From Acidobacteriota bacterium (GTDB taxonomy: Bacteria; Acidobacteriota; Blastocatellia; Pyrinomonadales; Pyrinomonadaceae), in the NCBI GenBank assembly GCA_018269005.1, contig JAFDVK010000012.1:744001-808000 (forward strand): DNA of 64,000 bases, given 5' to 3'. The notes beneath the pieces are model-generated. The model saw only the letters and a list, made by a program, of their open reading frames with translations. It was not told the DNA's origin and did no database searches. Positions 40,825-49,455 of this stretch are shown piece after piece. The translations under genes were made by a program, and so were the position numbers. How positions within the stretch are numbered: the stretch's first letter is position 1; each line of letters starts with the position of its first letter.

Positions 40825-43275
40825 ATGGCTAAGAGACAAAGTCCAAAGTCCATCGTTCTGTGCTTTGTGATGCTCGCCGTTTGTGCAACGGCGGCATTCG
40901 CACAGGTTCCCTCACCGAATTCCGTTCTTGGCTTTACGCCGGGCGACGACCGTAAGGTCGCCGATTGGCAGCAGATCGTCGATTATTTCCATAAGCTTGA
41001 TGCGGCGAGTTCGCGTGTAAAGGTCGAGGAGATCGGCCGCTCGACGAACGGGAATCCGATGATCGTCGCGTTCATTTCCGACGCCGGAAATATCAAAAAG
41101 CTTGACAAATATCGGCAGATCAACGCCCGGCTAGCCGATCCGCGTTCCATCGGGAGCGAAGAGGAACTCAGCAAGCTCGTCAAAGAAGGCAAGACGATCG
41201 TCGCGATCTCGTGCTCGATACACTCGACCGAGATCGTCGCTTCGCAAATGTCGATGAATCTCGCTTACGAGCTTGCGACCGCGAAAGATCCCGCGACAAA
41301 AGAGATACTCGACAACACGATCCTGCTGCTCATTCCATCTCCGAATCCCGACGGCATACAGATCGTTGCCGATTGGTACAAGAAGACGCTTGGGACAAAG
41401 AGCGAGGGCACCTCTCCGCCCGAACTCTATCACCATTATGCGGGCCACGACGACAATCGCGATTGGTTCATGATGAACCTCGTCGAGACGCGTGCCGTAA
41501 CGAAATTGTTCTGGCAGGAGTGGTTTCCCGAGATCGTCTATGACGTTCATCAGCAGGGACAGAATTCATCGCGATTCATCATTCCGCCGTTCTACGACCC
41601 GATAAATCCCCGCATCGCACCGACGCTTCTGCGCGAGGTCGGGCTCGTCGGATATAAGATGGCGGCCGACCTCGAGGCACGCGGCATCAAGGGCGTTGCG
41701 ACGAATTCCACTTACGACACATGGTGGCACGGCGGCTTCCGCTCTGCACCGTATTATCACAACTCGATCGGCATCTTGAGCGAAGCCGCGAGCGTGCAGC
41801 TGATGACGCCTGTGACGGTAAAGCTCGAAGACCTGAAACGCAGCCGCGGCGTCCGCGGACTCGCCGATCTTACGACGCCGATGACGAATTATCCCGACCC
41901 TTGGCTTGGCGGCGAATGGCATGCGAGCGACATCAACCGCATCGAGATGATCGCCTCGCGTGGCTTGCTATCGCTTGCCGCAAAGTATCGCGAACGGTAT
42001 TTGCGGAATTTCTACGACCTCGGCAAGGCGAACCTCTCGCCGAATGCGAAAGATCCTCCGGCGTTCTATATATCATCTGAGCAAGATCAGCCCGAAGCTG
42101 CGAGCCGCTTGATCGAGATACTGCGTTGGCAAGGCATTGAGGTACGAAAGCCCGGCAGCGACACACCCGCAATCCTCAAGCTGCGAGGATTGAACCCGAT
42201 CTCAATCGACCTGCCAAAGACGGGCTGGATCGTCTTTGTCGATCAGCCTCAGCGGAATAATATTTTGAGTCTTTTCGAAAGGCAGGAATATCCGCATCGT
42301 CTGCTGGCGAACGGTGAGGCCGAGGTGCCGTATGATGTTGCGGGTTGGACGCTGCCGCTCCAAATGGGTGTAAAGTATGGACCGCTTTGGCCGTCGGTAT
42401 CGCGCGATAGGTTGAGTTCTGGTTCAAAAGAAAGGGAACGCGTCGAGGTTGTGGATCTCGAAAAGCTTCGCCGCGATTCAAAACTCGTCGAGCATTTCAA
42501 CGATGTCCGCGATGACCTCGGCCTCGCGAAGGCCAAGACGCCGTTTGCGAATATAAAGAATCCGCTCAAGTCCTCGCCCCGGATCGGTCTCTATAGCGGT
42601 TTCACGGGTTCGATGGACGAGGGTTGGACGCGGTTCGTTCTCGACACGTTCAGCATTCCCTCGTCCCGAATTACGAACAAGCAGATGCGAGCCGGCAGAT
42701 TCGATTGCGGCGGCTCTCCATGCGACTCGATCATTCTGCCTTCAGATAGTGAAAATACCGTTGTCAAAGGCTTGCCTGCGTCCCGTTATCCTGAAGAATA
42801 TGCAGGCGGCATCGGTGACGATGGCGTTCAGAACTTAAAGAAATTCGTCGAGGACGGCGGCCGCATCGTGTGCTTCGACCGCGGCTGCGATCTCCCGATC
42901 GAAAAGTTCGGCCTGCCCGTTCGCGATGCCCTCGCCGGCCTGAAACGCAGCGAATTTTACAACCCGGGATCGATCGTGAAGATCGAGCTCTCCAACGGCA
43001 CCGCTATTCCCGACGAATTGCCGGCATACTTTGCATCAAGCTCCGCCTACGACGTTCCGCTGGACGCGGAACATATCAGCGTGATCGCGCGCTACGCTGA
43101 AAGCGATTCCCTTATGTCAGGTTGGATGCTTGGGGAAAAATACCTAAACGGAAAAGCGGCGGTCGTTAAGGTGAAATACGGCAAAGGCTCGATCGTCCTC
43201 TTCGGATTCCGCCCGCAGCACCGCGGCCAATCCTGGGCAACATTCCCGCTGATCTTCAACGCCTTGGAGAAGTAA
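40825..43275 (+). CDS. Secreted M14-family zinc carboxypeptidase
   Basis: An 816-residue exported peptidase with a signal peptide (about 1–27, ending AAFAQ). The zinc ligands are His133 and Glu136 in SCSIHSTEIVAS and His242 in VYDVHQQGQ. NRDW (211–214) is the Asn-Arg substrate motif. ILSEAAS near 320 provides a candidate catalytic Glu. The C-terminal ~400 residues include a glutamine-amidotransferase-like fold (IGLYSGFTGSMDEGWTRFVL; GKGSIVLFGFRPQHRGQ). Family members of this length are common secreted enzymes in Acidobacteriota and Bacteroidota. The longer upstream frame overlaps plsC antisense and is rejected. Confidence 0.88.
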   Translation: MAKRQSPKSIVLCFVMLAVCATAAFAQVPSPNSVLGFTPGDDRKVADWQQIVDYFHKLDAASSRVKVEEIGRSTNGNPMIVAFISDAGNIKKLDKYRQINARLADPRSIGSEEELSKLVKEGKTIVAISCSIHSTEIVASQMSMNLAYELATAKDPATKEILDNTILLLIPSPNPDGIQIVADWYKKTLGTKSEGTSPPELYHHYAGHDDNRDWFMMNLVETRAVTKLFWQEWFPEIVYDVHQQGQNSSRFIIPPFYDPINPRIAPTLLREVGLVGYKMAADLEARGIKGVATNSTYDTWWHGGFRSAPYYHNSIGILSEAASVQLMTPVTVKLEDLKRSRGVRGLADLTTPMTNYPDPWLGGEWHASDINRIEMIASRGLLSLAAKYRERYLRNFYDLGKANLSPNAKDPPAFYISSEQDQPEAASRLIEILRWQGIEVRKPGSDTPAILKLRGLNPISIDLPKTGWIVFVDQPQRNNILSLFERQEYPHRLLANGEAEVPYDVAGWTLPLQMGVKYGPLWPSVSRDRLSSGSKERERVEVVDLEKLRRDSKLVEHFNDVRDDLGLAKAKTPFANIKNPLKSSPRIGLYSGFTGSMDEGWTRFVLDTFSIPSSRITNKQMRAGRFDCGGSPCDSIILPSDSENTVVKGLPASRYPEEYAGGIGDDGVQNLKKFVEDGGRIVCFDRGCDLPIEKFGLPVRDALAGLKRSEFYNPGSIVKIELSNGTAIPDELPAYFASSSAYDVPLDAEHISVIARYAESDSLMSGWMLGEKYLNGKAAVVKVKYGKGSIVLFGFRPQHRGQSWATFPLIFNALEK

Positions 43276-43310
43276 TAAAAGCCGTAATGTGAAAGTCCCT
43301 ATCTTCTTAA

Positions 43311-43350
43311 GGCTGATGACTGAAAGCTGACGGCTGACGGCTGTATTTAT
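43311..43350. repeat. Heptamer array TGANNGC ending TGTATTT
   Basis: GGC-TGATGAC-TGAAAGC-TGACGGC-TGACGGC-TGTATTT: four heptamers and a TGTATTT terminus. Related arrays with the same end are at 56447–56520 and, inside hisS, 57028–57067. Confidence 0.75.
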
Positions 43351-43472
43351 CGAGCTTGCGTCCGTCGCATTGTATTTCCTAGGAGCTAGAGTCGACCACG
43401 ATCGCACGTCCTTTGCTCCAACCGGGGCAACGGTGCGGATTTTTCACGCTTAATGGGCTATTATTGAAGTTG

Positions 43473-45794
43473 ATGTTCTTCAAAGGCCTCTGCATTCTCG
43501 CCTCCGTAGTTCTTTTGTTCTCAAGCTCGGCTTCAGCGGATCCGACCTATTTTCGTCTGCCGTCGGAGCCGCTGATCCGGATCGGGTTGGCGACGAACGC
43601 ATCGAGTGTTTCGATCACTACGAGCGACAGTTCCCTGGTCGCCTTCAGCCCGGACGAGGCGAGCCGTCTGCTCGCGTCGAATCGCGTTTCAATTTCTGCA
43701 AGGGCATATAGCCCGCCGGAGATCGAGCAGTATCGCATCGAGTTTCAGAATCTTCCGTCACAAATGGACGCCAATTCGCTCGCCGATGACATACGCGAAG
43801 CGACGGGCGAATCCGCGCTTGCGAGCATCGACGTCGAGAAGAACACGTGGCGCGTCTGGGTCGGCGGGATAAAGGCGACCGAGGAAGACGCAATTGCGCT
43901 CAAGCAAAAGCTCGCCGAAAAGGATTTCGAGGACGCCGTCGTTGTCGTTGAGAAGAAAGAGGTGATCTCGCCGGAGGCGGTCGCGCTTTCGCGACAGGTC
44001 CGCGACGCGAAAAAAAGCGAGGTGCGCAGCCTTGTGCATCCGACCGGTTCGGCAAAGCTCGCTCCGGGCGAGACCGTCGATCCGAACCTTCGCGAAGTGA
44101 TCGTAAGCGGCTCGTCGGAAGAATCCAGATTCTCGTCGCTCAGATCCGTGGCCTTCGGTTCTCTAAACGAACGCACGACGCCCGTGCGTCTGAACGGCAA
44201 GGCGTATCGCGGCAAGATCGAGGTCTTCGTGAACGCGTCCGGCCGCCTCTCGGTCGTCAACGTCGTGCCGCTCGAAGACTATCTTCTCGGCGTCGTGCCG
44301 AGTGAACTCAGCTTGCCGCAGCTCGAAGCGCAAAAGGCACAGGCCGTCGCTGCACGCACCTACGCTATCGCGAATATCGGCGGCTACGGCACGAAAGGTT
44401 TCGATATGGTGCCGACCGTTTACTCGCAGGTTTACAAAGGCGTATCGATCGAGACGGCGATGGGCACGCGTGCTGTCCGCGAGACCCGCGGCATCGTCGC
44501 GACCTATCACGGCAAGCCGATAATGGCGTATTTCACATCGACGTGCGGCGGACGCACCGAGGACGGCAAGAATATCTTCGGCAAGGACGAGCCGTATCTG
44601 AAGGGCGTCGAATGTTCACTCGAAGGCCGACGGCAGTTCGACCCGTTCACTATCCGCACGTCGCGAAAGCCTGCTAAACTTCGTGACGCCGGCCATCTCG
44701 AGCTGGCGCGTCTGATGTCGCGTCTCGCAGTGAACGGTTTTTATCTTTCGACCGCCGAAATGACCGACGATTGGTTCGACGCCGCTCCGAACGAGAACGA
44801 GATGTCGAACTGGCTCAACCAAATCGCGACGAAGCTCGGCAAGCCTTTCCCGAACGTCACGCGCGAAACGGCAAGGCCGCTCGAACTCTCGACCGCTCTC
44901 GCAAAGATGTTCTACGAACCTCGCACGAACGACACTTTGCTTTCCGATTCGGACGTTTTCTATCAGCTTTCGTTCGATGATGCCGCCGAGGTGCCGAAGG
45001 AAAAGCGTGCGGATCTTGCGGCACTGCTTCGTGATGGATATTTCCGCCTCCATCCGGACCTCACGCTCAAGCCCGCAAAGCCGTTCACGCGAGCCGAGTT
45101 CCTCTCGCTGATCGGACAGATCTACAAGAAGAAGAATTGGATGCCCGACCTTCAGAAAGGAACCGCGAAACCGACAACTGACGGCAAGCTCGTCGTCGGT
45201 TCAGGCCGAAGTGCGAAGACGCTGACGGTTCGCCCGGACGTTTTTCTATTCAGGCAGTTCGGCGACACGATGTATCCCGTGCGTGAAGCCGCACTCGTCG
45301 GCGGTGAGGACATCGCGTATCAAACAGACGCGACGGGAGCGGTGATCTATCTCGAGGTCGAGCCGACACGCACGCCGACAAGCGCGGAGAATATGTCGCC
45401 TTTCACGAATTGGAATAAGACCGTCTCGGCCGGCGCGTTGAAGTCTCGGCTCTCGCGGTACGTTCGCGATATCGGAACTTTGATGGATGTCAACATAAAA
45501 AAGGTCGGATATTCGCGTCGCCCGATCGAGATCGAGATCGTCGGCTCAAACGGCATCAAAACCCTTTCAGGCGGGAAGATACGCTCCGCACTTCGCCTGC
45601 CCGAACAGCTTTTTGTGATGAATAAACGCTACAGCGGCTCCCTCGTCGCGACCTACACCTTCACGGGACGCGGCTGGGGACACGGCGTCGGAATGTGCCA
45701 ATACGGCGCCTACGGCCTCGCCAAAATGGGCGTCAAATACGACGAGATCATCAAACACTACTACACCGGCGTCGATCTGACCCAGGCGTATTAG
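43473..45794 (+). CDS. SpoIID/LytB-domain exported protein
   Basis: A 773-residue protein with a signal peptide (about 1–22). A SPOR-like part at about 75–145 (ARAYSPPEIEQYRIEFQNLP) is followed by the SpoIID core: RLSVVNVVPLEDYLLGVVPS (about 262–281), EAQKAQAVAARTYAIAN, and GKPIMAYFTSTCGGRTED (about 346–363). The C-terminal repeat of the SpoIID signature, GRGWGHGVGMCQYGAYGLA (about 727–745), completes the glycan-lyase fold. SpoIID enzymes are lytic transglycosylases acting on denuded glycan. Here a wall-remodelling or amidase-enhancer role is likely since there is no sporulation context. Confidence 0.88.
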   Translation: MFFKGLCILASVVLLFSSSASADPTYFRLPSEPLIRIGLATNASSVSITTSDSSLVAFSPDEASRLLASNRVSISARAYSPPEIEQYRIEFQNLPSQMDANSLADDIREATGESALASIDVEKNTWRVWVGGIKATEEDAIALKQKLAEKDFEDAVVVVEKKEVISPEAVALSRQVRDAKKSEVRSLVHPTGSAKLAPGETVDPNLREVIVSGSSEESRFSSLRSVAFGSLNERTTPVRLNGKAYRGKIEVFVNASGRLSVVNVVPLEDYLLGVVPSELSLPQLEAQKAQAVAARTYAIANIGGYGTKGFDMVPTVYSQVYKGVSIETAMGTRAVRETRGIVATYHGKPIMAYFTSTCGGRTEDGKNIFGKDEPYLKGVECSLEGRRQFDPFTIRTSRKPAKLRDAGHLELARLMSRLAVNGFYLSTAEMTDDWFDAAPNENEMSNWLNQIATKLGKPFPNVTRETARPLELSTALAKMFYEPRTNDTLLSDSDVFYQLSFDDAAEVPKEKRADLAALLRDGYFRLHPDLTLKPAKPFTRAEFLSLIGQIYKKKNWMPDLQKGTAKPTTDGKLVVGSGRSAKTLTVRPDVFLFRQFGDTMYPVREAALVGGEDIAYQTDATGAVIYLEVEPTRTPTSAENMSPFTNWNKTVSAGALKSRLSRYVRDIGTLMDVNIKKVGYSRRPIEIEIVGSNGIKTLSGGKIRSALRLPEQLFVMNKRYSGSLVATYTFTGRGWGHGVGMCQYGAYGLAKMGVKYDEIIKHYYTGVDLTQAY

Positions 45795-45838
45795 ACCCCA
45801 CAATTTGCCGTACAAGCGATATCGGCGTGAATGGGTTG

Positions 45839-46294
45839 TTAGGCCTGCTTCAACCCATATTTTGCGGTAAGCCGTCGAGCCTTTGATATGTCAAGCTCGT
45901 AGTTTTTGTCGGGCTCGTAATACCGAGCCGCCTCTATTGCGGGGCGAAGAGGGCCGTAGTAGATTGTAGAGAGTTTTCCATCACGGTACTGGACGACCAT
46001 TAGGTCATTGACATTATCGGCCGTTGTTTCGCTAATTGCGACGAAACCAGCGATCTGTGCAGTAGTTTTTACACTGATCCGCTTGCCGTCGCCGCAGATT
46101 ACATCAAAGCCGTGCTGATTGACAGTGTGGGCAAGTTGTCCGCCAGTTTGAAGAGCGCAATAGAATTCACCGAGGCGCCCGATCAGGTGACGCACCTCAG
46201 TTGGCTCGACGCCAAACTCATCGACTTCGCGATGGATCAGTTCGAGATACTTATCGTAAAGCTCTTGTATTTGATCCGCGGTGAGGTCTTTCAT
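45839..46294 (-). CDS. Small nuclease-like hypothetical protein (DUF6998-like, tentative)
   Basis: A 151-residue protein with GRLGEFYCALQTGGQLA (about 49–65), HGFDVICGDGKRISVKTTAQ (about 81–100) and a following strand. The Glu, Asp and Val-Lys spacing looks like a PD-(D/E)XK nuclease core in which the Glu/Asp of ExK is changed to Val, so activity is uncertain. I recall similar proteins annotated DUF6998, but cannot confirm this. It lies in a small accessory patch with an AT-rich membrane protein gene and a broken toxin–antitoxin locus. Confidence 0.6.
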   Translation of the reverse strand: MKDLTADQIQELYDKYLELIHREVDEFGVEPTEVRHLIGRLGEFYCALQTGGQLAHTVNQHGFDVICGDGKRISVKTTAQIAGFVAISETTADNVNDLMVVQYRDGKLSTIYYGPLRPAIEAARYYEPDKNYELDISKARRLTAKYGLKQA

Positions 46295-46419
46295 TTGAGT
46301 CTATGACCGGATGACGCTACGGCGAAACGGCCACAACATGAGGTTAGGGAAACTAGGCAACGCAGTTACAAAGTCGCTGCTTCGCCATTGGACCCACTAA
46401 CTTGGTTTCTAGGTAAATT

Positions 46420-46698
46420 TCAGTCAGGAATTATATTCAGGTAATGATTGACCACAAAAAGTCCCAATATTCCTGCTCCCATTCCTACAAGACCCGCCAA
46501 GAGAAAGCTGCTGCTATCACTATATTTGAGGAGCGAAACGAACAAAAAATAAGACACTAAGCTTACCAAAGCACTCAAGCTAAGGAATGTTCCCAGAGCG
46601 ATACCGGTCCATAGCAAGCCGTTTTTACCGATATTGTTAGCTGAACGATTAAAATATAACCCAATAAATACACCTGCAATAATTACCGCGATAGCCAT
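46420..46698 (-). CDS. Small AT-rich membrane protein
   Basis: A 92-residue protein with three likely membrane helices (MAIAVIIAGVFIGLYF; LLWTGIALGTFLSLSALVSL; FLLAGLVGMGAGILGLFVV). AAGGAGA lies 5–11 bases before the ATG at 46698. Its base composition is visibly more AT-rich than flanking genes, suggesting acquisition. No family recognised. Confidence 0.6.
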   Translation of the reverse strand: MAIAVIIAGVFIGLYFNRSANNIGKNGLLWTGIALGTFLSLSALVSLVSYFLFVSLLKYSDSSSFLLAGLVGMGAGILGLFVVNHYLNIIPD

Positions 46699-46718
46699 AG
46701 GCTCTCCTTGTTTAGAAA

Positions 46719-46790
46719 CTAGCGTATTGAGAACATTTCCGTTATCCACCCAGCGATCGCGGGCGAAATTTGGGGGTCGATCCAGATCAT
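46719..46790 (-). pseudogene. DUF5615 PIN-like toxin remnant
   Basis: A 23-codon frame, MIWIDPQISPAIAGWITEMF followed by SIR and a stop, resembles the N-terminus of DUF5615 toxins (MKIWIDAQLPPxLAxWL pattern). The remaining ~90 residues of the family are missing. Its ATG overlaps the DUF433 stop (TGATG), the usual arrangement of this toxin–antitoxin pair. Confidence 0.6.
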
Positions 46791-47024
46791 CACGCGGTCG
46801 CCAAGATCGGATGGCCGAATTTTTGTGCCGCATAGCTCAACGCCGCTTGCAGATCCTCACGCTCAAGGTCTGGCATTTCCTCTAATATCTCGTCGGAACT
46901 CAAGCCGGCGGCATTCAGCTCGAGCACATCGATCACCCTGATCCGCATCCCGCGAATACAGGGCCGTCCGCCGCATTGCTTTGGATTCAACTGTGATTCT
47001 TTTCAAAAGGTCGCTTATCGGCAT
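46790..47024 (-). pseudogene. DUF433 antitoxin with apparent +1 frameshift
   Basis: The frame from the ATG at 47024 gives MPISDLLKRITV, a classical DUF433 start. The next residues NPKQCGGRPCIRGMRIRVID (about 46925–46985) are in another frame that has only a TTG at 46990. One extra base near 46988–46992 explains the shift (GTTGAATCC in place of GTTAATCC). The rest (LELNAAGLSSDEILEEMPDL; LQAALSYAAQKFG) is intact. Either the locus is decaying or this is a sequencing error. Confidence 0.65.
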
Positions 47025-47117
47025 TCTCCAAATTCCTTGTGCGGGGATATTCTAGCATATCTGTCGAGGCCAGCTCGTTGATAACAATGCCGAAACTCAG
47101 TAATATCATCAAACCGT

Positions 47118-48065
47118 ATGTCGCGATATCTTCCACATAAAGGCCTTTTAGGCTTGCGAAGGATAGTGATCCTTCCGTTGATCATTCTTGCGGCGTATTC
47201 GGCGGTCGTTGCTCAATCGGCGGCGGCGAAGGTCGGGTCGGAGACGGCGAAGGGCGGTTTTCGGAACGAGGACGCGATACGCGACAAATTCAATGCGTAC
47301 AGGACGGATGCGGACGCGCAGGCGTGGCTGCGTGCTATGGGTTACGATCCGTCGAAGATCGCATCGCTCGTTGCGAGCAAGCCGCACGGCGAGAAGGCCG
47401 ATGTCGAAGTTCGGATCGTATATTCACCGCAGGGACAAGTCAGAACCGCCTGCATGAGCGGGCGGCCAGTCCTGTCAGAACCGACTGGGTCGCTTGCAGA
47501 ACAAAAGGTCCCGCAGAGCCGCAAAAACGCAGAGTCAGTGGTCGAGTGCCGCGAGGGGATTTCGATCAAGTTGGTTTCGAGCAACCAAGGCTTCAATCAG
47601 ATCGACAAACGCTGGCTTTCGCACTATGCAAAGATGTGGAATATGCCTGCGGACGTCGTCGAGGCGTTGAAGCTTTTTGTGGGTGAGACGCCGCCGACCA
47701 GGCCCGGACGCTCAAAGGTGCGGATGTTCCTCGACGAGATCGATCCGAGGCTGAAAGACGCCGTCATTAACTTCTTCACCGAGAACAAAGCTGCGATCAT
47801 CTCGGATCTTTTTGCGGGCGACGGCGAGCATAGTGCGGGCTGGGTGATGGTCGCGTTCAAGCCGGCGGAAAAGACCGAGTGGGTCATCCGCGGTTCGCAA
47901 AGAACGGTCGAGTTTTACAGCGAAGGCGAAGTGGACTTGACACGCGGCGGCAACCTAAAGATCGGCCGCATCACGATGCAGCGAAAAGGCGGCGATGCGG
48001 GCCGCGACACTGCAAAAATGCTGCAGTTCAAGATCAATCCCGTCGAACTTTTTAACGCAAAATGA
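47118..48065 (+). CDS. Exported protein of unknown function carrying an in-frame repeat
   Basis: A 315-residue protein with an N-terminal signal/membrane segment (about 13–33, LRRIVILPLIILAAYSAVVA). A helical region AQAWLRAMGYDPSKIASLVA (about 57–76) looks like a small conserved motif. Residues about 107–125 (QVRTACMSGRPVLSEPTGS) are the translation of a GC-rich palindromic repeat. After it come CREGISIKLVSSNQGF and a compact domain ending VELFNAK. No family recognised. The last base pairs overlap a 27-codon frame (ATGA). Confidence 0.65.
   Translation: MSRYLPHKGLLGLRRIVILPLIILAAYSAVVAQSAAAKVGSETAKGGFRNEDAIRDKFNAYRTDADAQAWLRAMGYDPSKIASLVASKPHGEKADVEVRIVYSPQGQVRTACMSGRPVLSEPTGSLAEQKVPQSRKNAESVVECREGISIKLVSSNQGFNQIDKRWLSHYAKMWNMPADVVEALKLFVGETPPTRPGRSKVRMFLDEIDPRLKDAVINFFTENKAAIISDLFAGDGEHSAGWVMVAFKPAEKTEWVIRGSQRTVEFYSEGEVDLTRGGNLKIGRITMQRKGGDAGRDTAKMLQFKINPVELFNAK
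47435..47490 (-). repeat. CCGCCCGC palindromic repeat inside a coding gene
   Basis: CAAGTCAGAACCGCCTGCAT followed by GAGCGGGCGG is nearly the exact reverse complement of copies at 1555–1583 and 1771–1800. A second half (CCTGTCAGAACCG) matches the adjoining tail. The reading frame is kept open. Confidence 0.85.
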
Positions 48066-48145
48066 GATTCTCGCCACGCCAGATCGTCGGTTCGCTCATC
48101 ATTCTCGCGATCATTCTGATATGGTCATTGATACGGATGCTTTAG
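48062..48145 (+). CDS. 27-residue single-span membrane peptide
   Basis: MRFSPRQIVGSLIILAIILI followed by WSLIRML. The ATG overlaps the stop of the preceding gene (ATGA). One hydrophobic helix with a basic N-terminus. Its small size makes coding status uncertain, but the coupling overlap and composition support it. miaA starts 19 bases after its stop. Confidence 0.4.
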   Translation: MRFSPRQIVGSLIILAIILIWSLIRML

Positions 48146-48164
48146 AGTAAAAGCGTCCCAAACA

Positions 48165-49118
48165 ATGACGACCGCAGCCGACAAACCACCGATCATCGCC
48201 GTCGCCGGGCCGACCGCTTCGGGCAAGACCGCCCTTGCGGTGTTTCTCGCTGAACGCATTGATGCCGAGATCGTGAACTTTGATTCCGTGCAGATCTATC
48301 GCGGTATCGAGATCGCGACGGCCAAGCCCACACAGGAAGAACGACGCGGCATTCCGCATCATCTGATCGACTATGTCGATCCGAATATCGACTACACCGC
48401 GGCAGATTGGGCACGCGATGCCGGAGAGAAGATCCGCGAGATCGAATCCCGCAATAAGCGCGTCGTGCTTGTCGGCGGAACCGGCTTTTATCTTCGAACG
48501 CTTTGCCGGCCGCTTTTTGAAAGTCCAAGAACCGATCCGGAACTTCGCGAGAAGTTTCGCCGACTGCATTCCGAACACGGCCCGGAATATCTCCACGCGA
48601 TGCTCAATCAACTCGATCCGGAAGCGGCAGAAAACTTGCCCGTTCGCGATCACGTTCGCGTGATCAGAGCGCTCGAGGTCATCGAGCAGACGGGCGAGAA
48701 GATCTCAGCCCTCCAACCCGAACGCCCCGAACCGCCCGAACTTGCGGGACGCATCTCGCTCGTCGTCCTCTCACCGCCGCGGGATATCCTTTACGACAAG
48801 ATCAACGCCCGAACGCTCGAGCATTTCGACGCCGGACTCGTCGATGAGGTAAATGGCCTGCTCGCCGCCGGCGTTCGTGAAAATGGCAATGCGCTCGGTG
48901 CGCACGCATATCGCCGCGTGTGCGAATATCTTCGCGGAGAGCGTTCCCTTGAGTCTGCGATCGAGCGTTCGCAGCAGGATGTGCGAAATTATGCGAAACG
49001 CCAGCTCACTTGGTTTCGTAAAGAACAAGGGGCCAAATGGTTCGATGGGTTCGGGGATGACGCGGCGGTTGCCTCCGAGGTGTTGGAATACGCGAAAATG
49101 CCGTATTACAAGGGCTAA
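48165..49118 (+). CDS. miaA: tRNA dimethylallyltransferase
   Basis: Adds the isopentenyl group to A37 of tRNAs reading U-starting codons. It has 317 residues. Walker A AVAGPTASGKTALAVFLA (about 12–29), the substrate motif NFDSVQIYRGIEIATAKPT (about 38–56), GIPHHLIDYVDP (about 63–74) and LVGGTGFYLRTL (about 104–115). The adjacency to hfq is the classical miaA–hfq order. Confidence 0.96.
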   Translation: MTTAADKPPIIAVAGPTASGKTALAVFLAERIDAEIVNFDSVQIYRGIEIATAKPTQEERRGIPHHLIDYVDPNIDYTAADWARDAGEKIREIESRNKRVVLVGGTGFYLRTLCRPLFESPRTDPELREKFRRLHSEHGPEYLHAMLNQLDPEAAENLPVRDHVRVIRALEVIEQTGEKISALQPERPEPPELAGRISLVVLSPPRDILYDKINARTLEHFDAGLVDEVNGLLAAGVRENGNALGAHAYRRVCEYLRGERSLESAIERSQQDVRNYAKRQLTWFRKEQGAKWFDGFGDDAAVASEVLEYAKMPYYKG

Positions 49119-49147
49119 TTCGGATATAAGTGGATTTTTGGTATAAT
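49119..49147 (+). promoter_or_regulatory. Candidate hfq promoter
   Basis: A perfect TATAAT at 49142–49147, with TTCGGA at 49119–49124 (17-base spacing) as a weak -35. Located 54 bases before the hfq start. Confidence 0.5.
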
Positions 49148-49200
49148 CCCGCCATTAAGTTCCCGACTGTTTACACTTTGCTGATCGTAGAGGAGAAAAG

Positions 49201-49455
49201 ATGGAGAAGCAGGCTGCTCAGAATATTCAGGATGCGTTCCTAAATTCAGCCAGGCGTGAGAGGCTGAATGTTGTCGTACATTTGCTCCAGGGGGCGACAC
49301 TCACCGGCCGGATAAAAAGTTTTGACAAATTCTCACTTCTCCTTGATGTCGGCGGACCCGACGTGCTGATCTTCAAACACGCCATATCGTCGATAACACA
49401 GGAGCGTCGGCCGGCCTCGAATTCGCCCGCACCGGCAGAGCAAGATCACGCTTGA
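49201..49455 (+). CDS. hfq: RNA chaperone Hfq
   Basis: An Sm-like hexamer that pairs small RNAs with mRNAs. It has 84 residues. Sm1 motif: NVVVHLLQGATLTGRIKSFD (about 24–43) followed by FSLLLDV. Sm2 motif: VLIFKHAISSI (about 55–65), with Phe-Lys-His replacing the commoner Tyr-Lys-His. The Pro/Ala-rich tail is short. GAGGAGAAAAG directly precedes the ATG. tmk begins inside its stop codon region. Confidence 0.95.
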   Translation: MEKQAAQNIQDAFLNSARRERLNVVVHLLQGATLTGRIKSFDKFSLLLDVGGPDVLIFKHAISSITQERRPASNSPAPAEQDHA

